Below, piece by piece: positions 20,831 to 30,804 of a stretch of DNA of 64,000 nucleotides. The position numbers and the translations under genes are program-made. Under the pieces are notes generated by a model. The model was not told the DNA's origin. It did not search any database and was given only the letters and a program-made list of their open reading frames with translations. The number at the start of each line of letters is the position of its first letter. Within the stretch, counting starts at the first letter, position 1. This stretch comes from Thamnaconus septentrionalis (Eukaryota; Chordata; Actinopteri; Tetraodontiformes; Monacanthidae): the NCBI GenBank assembly GCA_009823395.1, contig CM020513.1, positions 9,217,501-9,281,500 of the forward strand, in the 5' to 3' direction.

Positions 20831-23114
20831 TTGAAGGAATCGCGAGGCGGTTCCGTCTCGAGAGCATCACGAGCAGCAGCCCAAACTACAGCGTCTCCCG
20901 ACATTAATAGAAGCCCTGAAACATTTATAGTGATCCTTTCATTTTTCATCAGGAGCGACTCCCAGCTCTGCTGCGAATAGCTGATTGGTGCTACAGGATG
21001 GGGAATGGGCGGGGGGTTGGGGGTGGGGTGATTTGGTTGTTTGTCGAGCGAGTTTTCCCTCCTCCCTCAAGTTCCCCCTCAACTCTCTTCCTCGAGACGC
21101 GTATTCCTCATACAATGCCTTGAACTCGTCGCCTATAATAGCTGGAAGTTTCAGCGTGGCTGCAGTTTTCTCTCAGTCGGCAAATTCAATAGAATGCATG
21201 TACGTTTAAGACCGGCGCGGGAAGCCACAGTGTGTTGTGTGTCCCGCCAATGCTTTAGGTTCAATTCAATTGTGTTCAATTGTGGCAACGTCATTCCAAG
21301 AACAGACACATCCGTAGAGTAACGTACACCATACAGTTAAATCGTCAAAATGTAGTCACTTCCCATCAGGCCAGGTGTGGTAGTGTCGTATAGTAGCGCA
21401 CAAAGCGCACACAATGCCGCCACGTTAACCGACTCATTTTCTTCTTGTGCAAAGCTCAAAGAACATTTCAGGCATTTTCTCTCGCCAACAATGCCGCCTT
21501 TTTACATCTGTGACTGTTTTCGCATGACGGGAAAAATTTCAAAAGTCTGTAAATAACGTCTGTCGTTCCTCGGAGATTCGCAGCTAAATAGCTCGCATTG
21601 TGCAAAAACCACTGCGCTGCCAACATTCACAAGCGAGGGAGCCTCGAACGTGTCAGCGAGCCGACTGAGAACAAAAAAACTTTGTGATCCCACAAAAGGC
21701 TGAGAGACCTTTTCTCACTGCTGCACCGTCATTTTTCGGGATTATCTAGACTAGACTGTTGAAATGATACATGTCCGTATCCGTGTGAGTGCCCTTCGTG
21801 TAATTGCTGAGGAGTGTTTATTTTGTTAGCACTCACAAGTACTGCTATCTAGTTTTCCAGGCTGTCCAACCTTGCCTTGAATTCCAGAACAGTTGCAGTG
21901 CCTGCATCAAATGGTTGAAATTTCCATTTTGAGTGAATTGTCCCATCAAGGTTAATGCAGTTGTTGATGTGACACATCCACTGCTACTAATGCTCCCAAT
22001 TTACATCCTGATGTGTGCTGTTCTGGGGACTATAAGCCACAAAATAATGCTGGGTGGAAAAAAGTTTGTTTTTTGAAAGGAAATTCTGAGCAATCGAGCG
22101 TCGTGTGCGAAGTTTTCACAGGAAACTAATCCCAAAACAAAAACATCTTGACACCCGACAGAAGAAGGCCAGAAGCTGAAGTTGCTCTGCCTGTTGCAAA
22201 TGTTGAGGAATCCTGCAACTCCTTCAGAACTTACATTGCTTACCCTCAATGAAGGCTAAAGGTTTTGTTGTTTCTGACACCACGCGACAAAAACCTCAGA
22301 AGTCAGTAAATGGAATGAGATTGTGATCACAGAACGTCTCAACTGTCTCCTGGTGAAAACCTCAACCTCCAACTTTCGCCAACGCATCAACCATTAAGGA
22401 AACAGAAGAAGGTAATCCACAGCCAAGGTGTGAACAGTGGAGTTTTTAGGACTTTCAACTTTAAGAGCCACTTTCATCTTCAGAGCGACAAAGAAGTTAT
22501 TCAGCAGAGCCTCAGGAGACCCAAACTTTCAGAATTTAGAGAGAGCTCGCAGCTCTGTCAGAAAGCACAATGCTGTAGCCAATCGGCAATAAGACAAAAC
22601 AGCAGCGGATTGGGAGTCGGATCGAACTGCACACCGGGACACAAAGGCGAACATAAAACCGAGTTTTCTCTGCAGGGTTCGTCCTCCAGCTTTTCCGTCT
22701 TGAGATTCCCGTGCCACGTTTGAAACGACTGGTCAAGGTGGCCCCACACAGCGCAGCTGTTTTTGACTTGGCAGCGCCGACTGTCGTGGGATTTATTGTT
22801 TGTGCTTCACGAGCGGCGCTCTTTTCCTGCTCATTAGCTGAGCTGTCACTCAAGGGTTTTAAAATAAGAATTAAAGATGAAATTCCCTGGACTTATCAAA
22901 ATATTGGATGGGCTTTAGCAACAGCTCTGGTAAAAATACCAGAGCTGTTGTCATCTGCGATTCTCCTTGATACACCAAGCAGTATTAAATACCCCTGCTT
23001 CAAACAGTCGCAGTCTCCGGATTGTTTGGCTACAGTCGATATTCATCTGCACAAATGATTTGTATATCAAGGTGCCAGCCAACGTCGGTGTAATATCAGC
23101 ATAAAAATAAACTA
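20831..23114. other. Non-genic stretch
   Basis: The CpG content falls away after about 20830. No gene is recognised. A perfect 14-bp hairpin lies at 22919-22950. Open frames at 22430-22723 and 22711-23058 have no recognisable domain and lack splice support. Confidence 0.5.
22919..22950. other. Perfect 14-bp stem with 4-nt loop
   Basis: CAACAGCTCTGGTA (22919-22932), the loop AAAA, then TACCAGAGCTGTTG (22937-22950). One further G-T pair can extend the stem. The stem contains CAGCTC/GAGCTG words. It is shorter than a pre-miRNA and is not followed by a T-run as a terminator would be. Confidence 0.7.
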
Positions 23115-23203
23115 ACAATTATATGTATATGTAAACATCATACATACACATATATGTACACATATACATGTACATATATAAACACACACATACATGTACA
23201 CTT
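23115..23203. repeat. Degenerate (TA/CA/TG)n microsatellite
   Basis: Alternating pyrimidine-purine sequence (ATATGTATATG, ACATACACATATATG and similar) adjoins the left end of the first foldback element. Confidence 0.8.
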
Positions 23204-23214
23204 GTACTCTGTAT

Positions 23215-23359
23215 GTTGATTAATCGGGAAGGATCTGAAATTGCCCATTGGTCTGACCTCCCATTAGGGTTGGGGTTAGGGTTAGGCGAGGTCGGACCAA
23301 TGGGCAATTTGTCGGACTAATGGGATGTCGGACCAATGCCATGCTCCCGATTAATCAAC
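23215..23359. mobile_element. Foldback element A with telomere-type repeat in its loop
   Basis: The perfect 15-bp terminal inverted repeats GTTGATTAATCGGGA (23215-23229) and TCCCGATTAATCAAC (23345-23359) enclose a second inverted repeat. Its 23-bp arms (23238-23260 and 23288-23310; AAATTGCCCATTGG and CCAATGGGCAATTT at their outer ends) have one mismatch. The central loop, 23261-23287, contains TTAGGG/TTGGGG/TTAGGG telomere-like units. The words CCATTGGTCYGAC and GTCGGACTAATGGGA repeat within the arms. There is no coding capacity. A related copy lies 1.2 kb downstream. The mobile nature is inferred from the inverted ends and the second copy, since no target duplication is visible. Confidence 0.7.
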
Positions 23360-24499
23360 CACAGTTTTGAGGTTTGAACTGCTGCAGTCATGCTAAAAAA
23401 AAAAAAGGGGGGGGGGGTGTTATCACTAAATTCAGGGAAATTCATTCTGGGTCGTGGGCTTCCTGAAGACCACACAGGTCCTGATGCCCGCACAACTCCT
23501 CACATTTCACAGGTCGGCACACAAGTCCAGACAAGTTCTCGTCAGTTCAGACTTTTTCTTTTTTTTAAAGGAGTGAGGATTCAGAGTAGACGATCCAGCT
23601 GGAGCTGACGACCACAGTGGAGCTGAGACGCTACCGTGGGTCTGATGTGCTGATGTGCTGATGACGAGCAGGTGGCCTTGATTGCTGAGGCAGAGCAGGT
23701 GTGGATCGTTGTGTTAATGCAGAGCAGACCGAGGTGCAGTGGGCGGAGCCAGGAGATGTCAGAGCAGACAAAAAAAAAAGACAAAACAACACTTGCACAC
23801 AAATAAAAATAAACCACAAAGACAGACAGTACATGTGTATGTAGAAACCCAGAAACACGTTATAAAGTCAGTCAATGCAAAAACTTTGCAATGACTTACG
23901 AGTACTTGTAGTCACGGAGAGAGCAGATCCGCCAGTATGCAGTGAACACATTGCCTATTGTGTGTGTGTGTGTGCGTATTTCCTGTGTTCAATATGCCGC
24001 TAAATGAACGTGGATTACCATTTTCCTCTTGCAGTCAGAGATGTGCTGAAACCATCTTGCCTTGGACACGGCTGGAAGAGTCTCAACACCTCAGGAAGTT
24101 TCCTCTGACCATTCTGAAGGCTCCTTGATGTCACAATCTGTGTCACTATCGGCTTTTGAAGACGTTCAGGCTTATTTTTCCTTATTTTTATAACGATTAA
24201 AGATTTTCGCCCTCTCGCTGGTGTTCTGAAAGCAGTGTTGACCTGAACTGAGAAAAATTCTCTAATTTTCTATGAGCAAGAACTGGAAAAAGGGCTAAAG
24301 CAAACCGTCAACACATAAACAAGATGAAGCAACTTGTTCAATATATTTTTAACCATTTGTTCTTTCAAAAGAAATACAGAGTAAGAGGTGAAGAACAGAA
24401 ATTGAGGGTATATAGAGTATAAATTAGTCTAAGGTAAAGCTAGGATATTTTGATTCACTTCAAGTTTCGAGTGTGTTTCAAGTTGTAACGCACCATTTA
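23360..24499. other. Non-genic stretch between the two foldback elements
   Basis: The stretch contains an A12/G9 homopolymer junction at 23396-23417 and a GATGTGCT triplication at about 23643-23662. No gene is recognised. Confidence 0.5.
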
Positions 24500-24662
24500 T
24501 GGGGGGAACTGCCCATTGGTCCGACCTGCCATTAGTCCCACAAATTTCCCATTGGTCCAGCCTCCCATTAGGGTTAGGGTTAGGGTTAGGGTCAGGCGTT
24601 AGGGGAGGTCGGACCAATGGGGACTTTGTCGGGCTAATGGGAGGTCACATCAATGCCACGCT
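24500..24662. mobile_element. Foldback element B with four TTAGGG-type repeats in its loop
   Basis: This element has the same internal architecture and vocabulary as element A. The left arm, about 24509-24567, contains GCCCATTGGTCCGACC and TTCCCATTGGTCC. The right arm, about 24604-24655, contains GGTCGGACCAATGGGG and GTCGGGCTAATGGGAGG. The two arms are imperfect reverse complements. The loop carries TTAGGGTTAGGGTTAGGG preceded by CCA, which gives four consecutive GGG runs separated by TTA. The outermost 15-bp ends seen in element A are not preserved. There is no protein coding. Confidence 0.7.
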
Positions 24663-25359
24663 CCCCTTGTGGCAAGGCAAGAAAAATGGGTGAAACATTT
24701 TAGCCACAAAAAGTACAAAACAAAAATATTGGAAGAATTTTTCTGTTATTGTTTCAAAATTTTGATTACTGAATGATAGCAGGTAAACAAAAGGTTAGCA
24801 AGAAACAGCTGAAGTAAATGGCGACGTCCATGAACCACGAACACATCACCAGCGCGACCAAACAGCACAGTGACAGCGACAGACACAAAGGGACGCAAAG
24901 TTTGTGCTGACATATGAAAAGGCAGCAAAACTTCAACAAAAAAACAGGCCCCTCTGGCAAACAAGACGGGGAGCAGCAATAAACCAACGCCGTGACGTGA
25001 CAAGAGTTGCGCTTCTTCCTGCGCTACTTCTTCTACAGCCCGTGTAATGATCTGACACAAGGCAAACAAATAGCACATAGTGCTTCACTTTATGAACTTA
25101 GAACAAATATTAATAAGGCCATAGCGGATGGAGAAAAAAAAAGGTTGACTGACAGGCTGACATCTTTGACGTAGAGCAGCGAGCAACAATAACACAGGCT
25201 GCAAAACTCCCAGCGTAAATAGTAAATATTGTTCGCAAAACATCCATAAATTTCCAAATGTTCCATATATCGTAGTTTGCTGTGTGGAAAGTTACAAAGT
25301 TTAGCGGCTATACAATCTGCATTGCAGCCTTTTTAATGAATGAATGTTTCAAGTTCATT
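24663..25359. other. Non-genic stretch
   Basis: No gene is recognised. The minus-strand open frame at 24746-25078 is rich in Leu, Cys and Phe but has no domain, acceptor or start context. Confidence 0.5.
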
Positions 25360-25713
25360 ATCTAGACCAGGGGTTGGCAAACTTTTTGACTAGTGGGCCA
25401 CAATGGGTTCTAAAATGGAGCAGGACCAGATGGATGGAGTGTTTTGGTGAAACCACCTCATTGGAGAAATAAGTATATATCATAGGATGTGTTGAAAACA
25501 TGTGGTTTAATGTCAACTGAAAATGTTATGTTACAACATATTTAGCTCTTTATTGAAATGACTCTTAAAACACTGAAAAAATGGATGAAATACAGTTATT
25601 TTATTACTTACTTACTATTAATATAATTTCTTCAAGTTCGACGGGCCGCATTAAAAAGCTTAATGGGCCACATATGGCTCCCGGGCCGTAGTTTGCCCAT
25701 GCCTAATCTAGAC
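25360..25713. mobile_element. hAT-like non-autonomous element with 8-bp target duplication
   Basis: The element spans 25368-25705 (338 bp) and is bracketed by the perfect 8-bp direct repeat ATCTAGAC at 25360-25367 and 25706-25713. Its terminal inverted repeats are CAGGGGTTGGCAAACT at the left, and TAGGCATGGGCAAACT when the right end is read on the minus strand. Subterminal GTGGGCCACA and ATGGGCCACA words are also present, with GGGCCGCATT nearby. CAGGGGT-type ends with 8-bp duplications identify the hAT superfamily. It has no transposase frame, so it was presumably mobilised in trans. It is unrelated in sequence to the hAT-like element at 2105-2644. Confidence 0.87.
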
Positions 25714-25739
25714 TGGGGTTACTTTTTTTTTTATCCTGT

Positions 25740-25862
25740 TCAACCAATTTATTCCTTATTCATCCATTTTTGCACATAGGACTAGATGGGAGACACACTG
25801 GGGACACTGGATGGATGGATGGATGATTAATGGATGGATCAATGAATGGATGGATGGATGGG
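25740..25862. repeat. (GGAT)n-rich repeat, possibly a SINE-like tail
   Basis: Sequence near CACACTGGGGACACT leads into interrupted (GGAT)n/(GATG)n units at 25808-25861. This could be a short 3' remnant of the SINE-like repeat found at 10658-10987, or an independent tetranucleotide microsatellite. Confidence 0.6.
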
Positions 25863-26039
25863 TTACATTTTAGCATTACTGCGCTAGTGGAAGGTAACAC
25901 TGGAACAGCAGTTTGCAAATCCATAAAGTTAACTAATTGAAAGCGTGCATGCGGAGCCCAGTCATCCGCACTGGGCCAATTTTCACTTGCTGATTTCCTA
26001 CTCAGGCAAGATGACTCATTGAAATTCAGCCCTGTGGCT

Positions 26040-26190
26040 GAGTTGAGCTATGACGGCGTGCGCCATATTGCTGCATGCATACATTGGATTGATAAAAGCC
26101 CTTTTTATGGTTTCATCACGTCCGATATGGCCCATCATAAGAGTATTGGGGCCATTTGATTGTTACATCATTAATTAAAAAGTTGGCTCA
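26040..26190. promoter_or_regulatory. Candidate conserved non-coding element
   Basis: The non-repetitive block contains GATAAAAGCCC, TTTTTATGG (a caudal-type site), CCATTTGATTG and ATTAATTAAAAAG. Stacked homeodomain, SOX and TCF-like words without coding capacity suggest an enhancer. Conservation was not tested. Confidence 0.28.
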
Positions 26191-28619
26191 TGCAGGCTTA
26201 AGAGGTTTCTGCAAGAGATTTTTTTTAATCTTTTTTTTTTTTTTTTTTGCGCTTGGGAAACTGCGCTGAAGTATCCCTCCAATGCAATGACTCAGAGCTT
26301 CCCGGGATTTATTTGTCTTCGCTCCTTGACTTTTTAATTCAGTAAAGATAAAGATCTGCTGTGGAATGGTGCCCAAGGTTTTGCCTCCATGGAATATTGT
26401 TCAGTTACATCACAAACATTTTCTCATTCGGGGCCCCGAAAGGTCAGATGCCCATTAAAAGATGCCATCAGTCTTTCTTCAGGGCACATAGATGACAAAG
26501 AAGGAACTTCATCTCCATGCAAAGTACCCTTAACCTCCAGCACAGCGACAACACGACCCGAACCAGGAGACTAATGAGTCTGCGTGGAGGAAGAGCCGCG
26601 CGAATCACCATCCTTTCCCCCTCCCTTGTTCCACCTTTATGTTTGTTTTCCCGGAGCACAAAGATGGCCATAAATGATAATGAAATGCGGTGACAGATTT
26701 GCGCTCGTGCTCGTCTTGGGAGGCGAGGAGACGAAAGCCTGGCTTCACACACCGGGGTTGAGGTGGGTATATCTCCCCCAGTGCAGGAAGAGCACTCAAA
26801 TTCTTCCCCTCTCCTCTCTGAATGGATGTGAAAAATGAGGATAGGAATTGTTGTGACGCCTGAGGAATTGCTTTTCCCAGACAATTTTTCTGCCATATTC
26901 ATTTGTCAGCGAGGCAAAGCCATCGGGAGGCCATCAACGGTGACTGGCCCGGCTAAGAGCACGCAAGGTTCACCTGTGAAGGAACCCAGAAGGGTGAGGA
27001 TGTGACTAATTCATTCAAATGTCACTGGTGCGGAAAATGTCTAACATGCATTGATATATATATATCGTTTCAAGGAGTCTGGAAATGTATATGATGATGC
27101 GAATTATGATGAGAAAGTTGCAGGCAAGGCTGACAGCAAATTGTGGGAGTGGTAGTCAAACACCAGGGCTACTATCCAATCCAAACTATGCTTTATTTTC
27201 AGTCCACAGTAAAAAGAAAAGTTCATATTAATAAAGTAAAGTAGCTTCGGAATTATTTCATTTGTATTTATAAGCCAGGGTCAACCTTGATACTTAGCAC
27301 AGATATCCGTTCTAGATACACATAAATGCCAAAGGTGCTGTTTGTCATCGGCCGCATTCAAAGAGAGCAAAGAGTCGCAGCAGAGTGAAGATTGTCAATA
27401 AAGTCCTGCTTGAATCTTAAGGGTTTTGAGTGTTCTTCATACTGCCAGGATATCTTCGGTATACCATAGAGTATTCAATCAAACTGGCCAGAACCGCTGT
27501 CACAGTTTGCATTAATGGATGAAAACCTGATTTCCATGCAGCCTTACGGTCGCTGAGTCTCCGGCTCCTCCAACCTGAGCTGTGGAAAAATTCAACAGCA
27601 TTTTCCATGTATTCACAGACAGCAAGACTCCCACTTGGACATATTTTTTTTCAAATTGTTCTCTTCTCTCCCTGTGTGACACTCGTTCAATAAAAACTCC
27701 GGCCACAGGTCTTGATGCAAATGCAGGAAAACATAAAAGAATAAACAAAAAGAGCCGTGTGCACTTTGTTCTGGCGCTGCAGCCAACCCTGCGATACCCA
27801 TTCTCAGGGGTACCGAAACCTTGAACTGTACCACAATATAAGCGTGTATGCATGTTTCCAATTATTCAGATTCATTAAGCTAATCATCCGTAGGAGGAAC
27901 ATGAACACGCCGGGGACGGGGGCGAAAGCAATTAGCTCCATTTATCTGATTTAAACCACAAAAACCTTGTTTGCCCTCCTCCGCGTCTCTCCCCTTTCGT
28001 CTCCTCCTCGCTGTACCGGTAAGCAAAACAGCTTTTCTTTTCTCTTTAAGCTGCACAATGTCAATCTTTTGTCATTACATCTTTAAAAGAAGCAGAGAAT
28101 CCAGCCGCGAACGCGACTGGACGGATCATCTCTCTGGGGCGCATCGTTCTCGCGAATGCTGGGCGAGCGCGCAACCCCAACCCATGAGAGATATTGCCAC
28201 TAGATGGGAGTAAAAGTGTTCATGGAGTGGCTAATCTTTCATTCTGGGGCGCCTGAACAACAAACCTCCCCTCGAAGACGCGGAGGCAGAGCGCTAGGGG
28301 ATGAACGCCGCTCGCGAAAACTCTCCTTCATCCTCTCTGGATGGCCTGTCTTTATGAAGACCATTTGTCAAGCGGAGAACCCCGGAGAGAGGCGGTTGGG
28401 AGTTGCTATCTCGTTTGCGCCCTCCTCCCCCCCCTGCCTCCGTTAGACGCAACAGGCGTGACTGACGTAGGCGAGCGTGGGAGGGGAGCTTGCGTTGGGA
28501 GTGACAGCTGGATCGCCGATCCTGACATCTGGGAGTCAGACAGCAGTTGTTTTTCGCTCCGGCAAGAATAAGAGGCGAAACACTCTAAATGGGCGGCGCC
28601 GCCCGCCACGAACCGCAGA

Positions 28620-28730
28620 AACTGGACTGTTGAGGAACATCTGGAGAGCGATTAGGGAAAATGAAAGTTTTAATGAAGAGAATAAAGCGCTAATGCTAAT
28701 GCTGTTTATTTTGCATGCGAATGCAGAGCT
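28620..28730. promoter_or_regulatory. Candidate conserved non-coding element
   Basis: The block contains GCGATTAGGG, GCGCTAATGCTAATGC, TGTTTATTTTGCATGCGAATG and other homeodomain, forkhead and POU-like words. It is non-repetitive and non-coding. The call is inference from composition. Confidence 0.28.
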
Positions 28731-29694
28731 ATACAGCCTTCCCCACGAGTTGGACGCAAAAAAAAAAAAATCAACCAACTGTCCATTTCCTCCAACATAT
28801 GAAGAAAGCCAATTAGAATGTATTTATTTCTGCACTTTTCATGCACAAGCAACACCGTGTAGCACATAGTTTTTCACGCCGGCAACCACAAAAAAGTACA
28901 CAGCGCACAATGGCCCTCCATCATTTCGTCACCCAGAGCCAAAGCGCAGTCGATAAGAGACAATTATGAAACCGCAACGAGAATAAAAGCATCATCACTG
29001 GGAGAAAAAACTCCTTGTGAGGAAAACCAAGAAAAAAAGTTTTTTTTTAAAAAAAGAAACTTGGCAGAGATGTTCACAGTGCAGCGCCATTGGAGCATGA
29101 ATAATGGCGCGATAAACAATCCTAATGGAATGACTTGACGACGGCATAATAAAGCTGTGACAGTCCCGCCACGGCGGCAGGTGTCTTTCGCTCATGACGA
29201 GCGGTGTGATCTTCAAATCAAAACCTCTGAGGATTGAACACTGAGCATCAAATGAAATTAAAACACATTTAAACGTTTAAAAATAAGAACTGTCTCGTGC
29301 CAGTGAGATCAGTTGCACATTCTGAGTGATTTGTGTTCTTTGTTCAGTTCTTCTATTGTGGTTTATTGTGGCAAAAAAACAAACAAGATGTTACTGATGT
29401 GACATTTGTTATCTAATTTTTTTCTCTGTTATAAAAAAAGTATTTTTTCAGCCTTTTTTTCGTGCTCTGGCAATGTAAAAAAAAATCCCTACATTGAGAA
29501 TCAGGCTCTTACAAAGAAACTCAACCTTGACTCATAAAGCTTAGAAGTTATAATGCTATGTATGCTTTTTTTTTTAAACAGCCATTCACCTAATTAACAT
29601 GCTATCTTAATTAACACAAACACTCAGGAGGCGCCTCTTTTTCAAGTCCTCTGAGTGTGAAGACGCGACATCAACCAGGAATTTTCCTCCATAA

Positions 29695-29850
29695 AACTGC
29701 GGCTAACTGGATAATTTTCTTTTGCTGGGGACCAACCCCCGCGGACCCGCCGTGCCTAAATGCATTATTTTGCTGTTAATTAGCTATTTGTGTTGACAAG
29801 CAATTAGATGCTTCTCCTAATAATAAAGCGGCCAGTGAGTGTGGGCGCAC
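29695..29850. promoter_or_regulatory. Candidate conserved non-coding element
   Basis: The block includes GCATTATTTTGC, TGTTAATTAGC, TTGTGTTGACA and AGCAATTAGATGC followed by CCTAATAATAAAG, which is a dense homeodomain-site cluster. It lies beside a compact GC patch (CCCCGCGGACCC). No open frame is supported. Confidence 0.33.
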
Positions 29851-30120
29851 GTGTCGGGATAAAGGGCAAATCTAAGTGCAAGCGGAGGCTCTTTGAGTGC
29901 ACACAACATATAATCAATAAGAGCCTTAAACTTATATTACCTGCTCTTGATCAGCTGTAATTTTTTAAGGGTCTTACTCTTTCCAATGATGCGTCCAAAA
30001 GGCATTTGTTCATTCATAGAATGCACATCTGATTGAATGCCTTCAACTTATTGGAGGGGCGAGGGGGGCTGTGGACTGTCTTTCAAAGTGTCTAAGAAAG
30101 CATTTCCATAAGCCTGACCA

Positions 30121-30804
30121 GTACCCGAACGTGGGCGGAGTCACGGTTGCAAGGCGAACCGAAGGTCCTTGGACGTTTTTTGTGCCTCCCTTGTCCCCGA
30201 TTGGGCGGCTGTACTTTGCAAATAGCCTTCAAACTAAAGTTGCTTGAGGTTACAAAACACATTTACAGTCCTCATGCGTGTTTTCAAATAGTGTCGTGGC
30301 CGACTATTCTCTCGTCCGGCCGAGTCGAGCTCGTCTTACTCCCGTTGCCCGCCGCGCCGGTGTTCCGTCGCATCTGCGTTAGGCTGAACAAACCTCTAAC
30401 ATTTTCTCTATTCGTTCCAAACCAGGAAGGCTTTTTCATTTTTGTGTCGCTCCGTCCGTCCAGCTCTCTTTGAGCTTTTTCTTCGGCCACATAGAACAGA
30501 AACGTCTGTAGTTCTTCGTTCGCCCATGGTACAGTTTCATAAGCTTTTCAGTTTTTAATACGTGAAAATGTAAAAATCCACACGCGGGGCATTTAAAAAT
30601 GGCGGTTCTAGTCTTTCGTGAAAGACTACCTTTGGCTTTCGTCAAAACTCTTACCCAATCAGTGCCCTTCACGTTGCTAGGTCACCCTTATGGTCTCAGC
30701 TCTGCTCGCTTGGAACCCCAACGAGGCAGGCACCAAAATCATAACCCCTGGGACTGTTGTGCTGAGGCTCGTAGAAATGCCTGATTACCGCCCCGTACCG
30801 TACC
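30121..30804 (-). pseudogene. Broken Harbinger-associated Myb/SANT-like relic in a degenerate DNA transposon
   Basis: On the minus strand, from about 30526 downward, the reading WANEELQTFLFYVAEEKAQ followed by RELDG resembles the start of the Myb/SANT-like DNA-binding proteins of PIF/Harbinger elements. In fish these typically read W-x-x-E-E ... E-x-x-Q-R-E-L-D-G followed by R-N-E-K. Here the frame breaks just after LDG, and the continuation (RHKNEKAF) is found in the neighbouring frame. Stops then accumulate. Flanking sequences GTACCCGAACGTGGGCGG (30121-30138) and ACCGCCCCGTACCGTACC (30787-30804) are approximate inverted repeats and may be the element's ends. The copy is clearly non-functional. 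The superfamily assignment rests on motif memory. Confidence 0.42.

Larger units (their letters stand above)
25863..30120. other. Non-genic stretch with several CNE-like blocks
   Basis: No gene is recognised. Non-repetitive, motif-rich blocks at about 26040-26190, 28620-28730 and 29695-29850 look regulatory. A T18 tract lies at 26231-26248, and short AT runs occur near 27055-27066. The open frames at 26468-26902 (minus), 27512-27853 (minus) and 28477-28869 (plus) have no domain. Confidence 0.5.

Noticed and set aside
27780..27835. GGTACCGAAACC and ACTGTACC words suggesting another GTAC-ended DNA transposon
   Set aside because: No opposite terminus or target duplication could be found.
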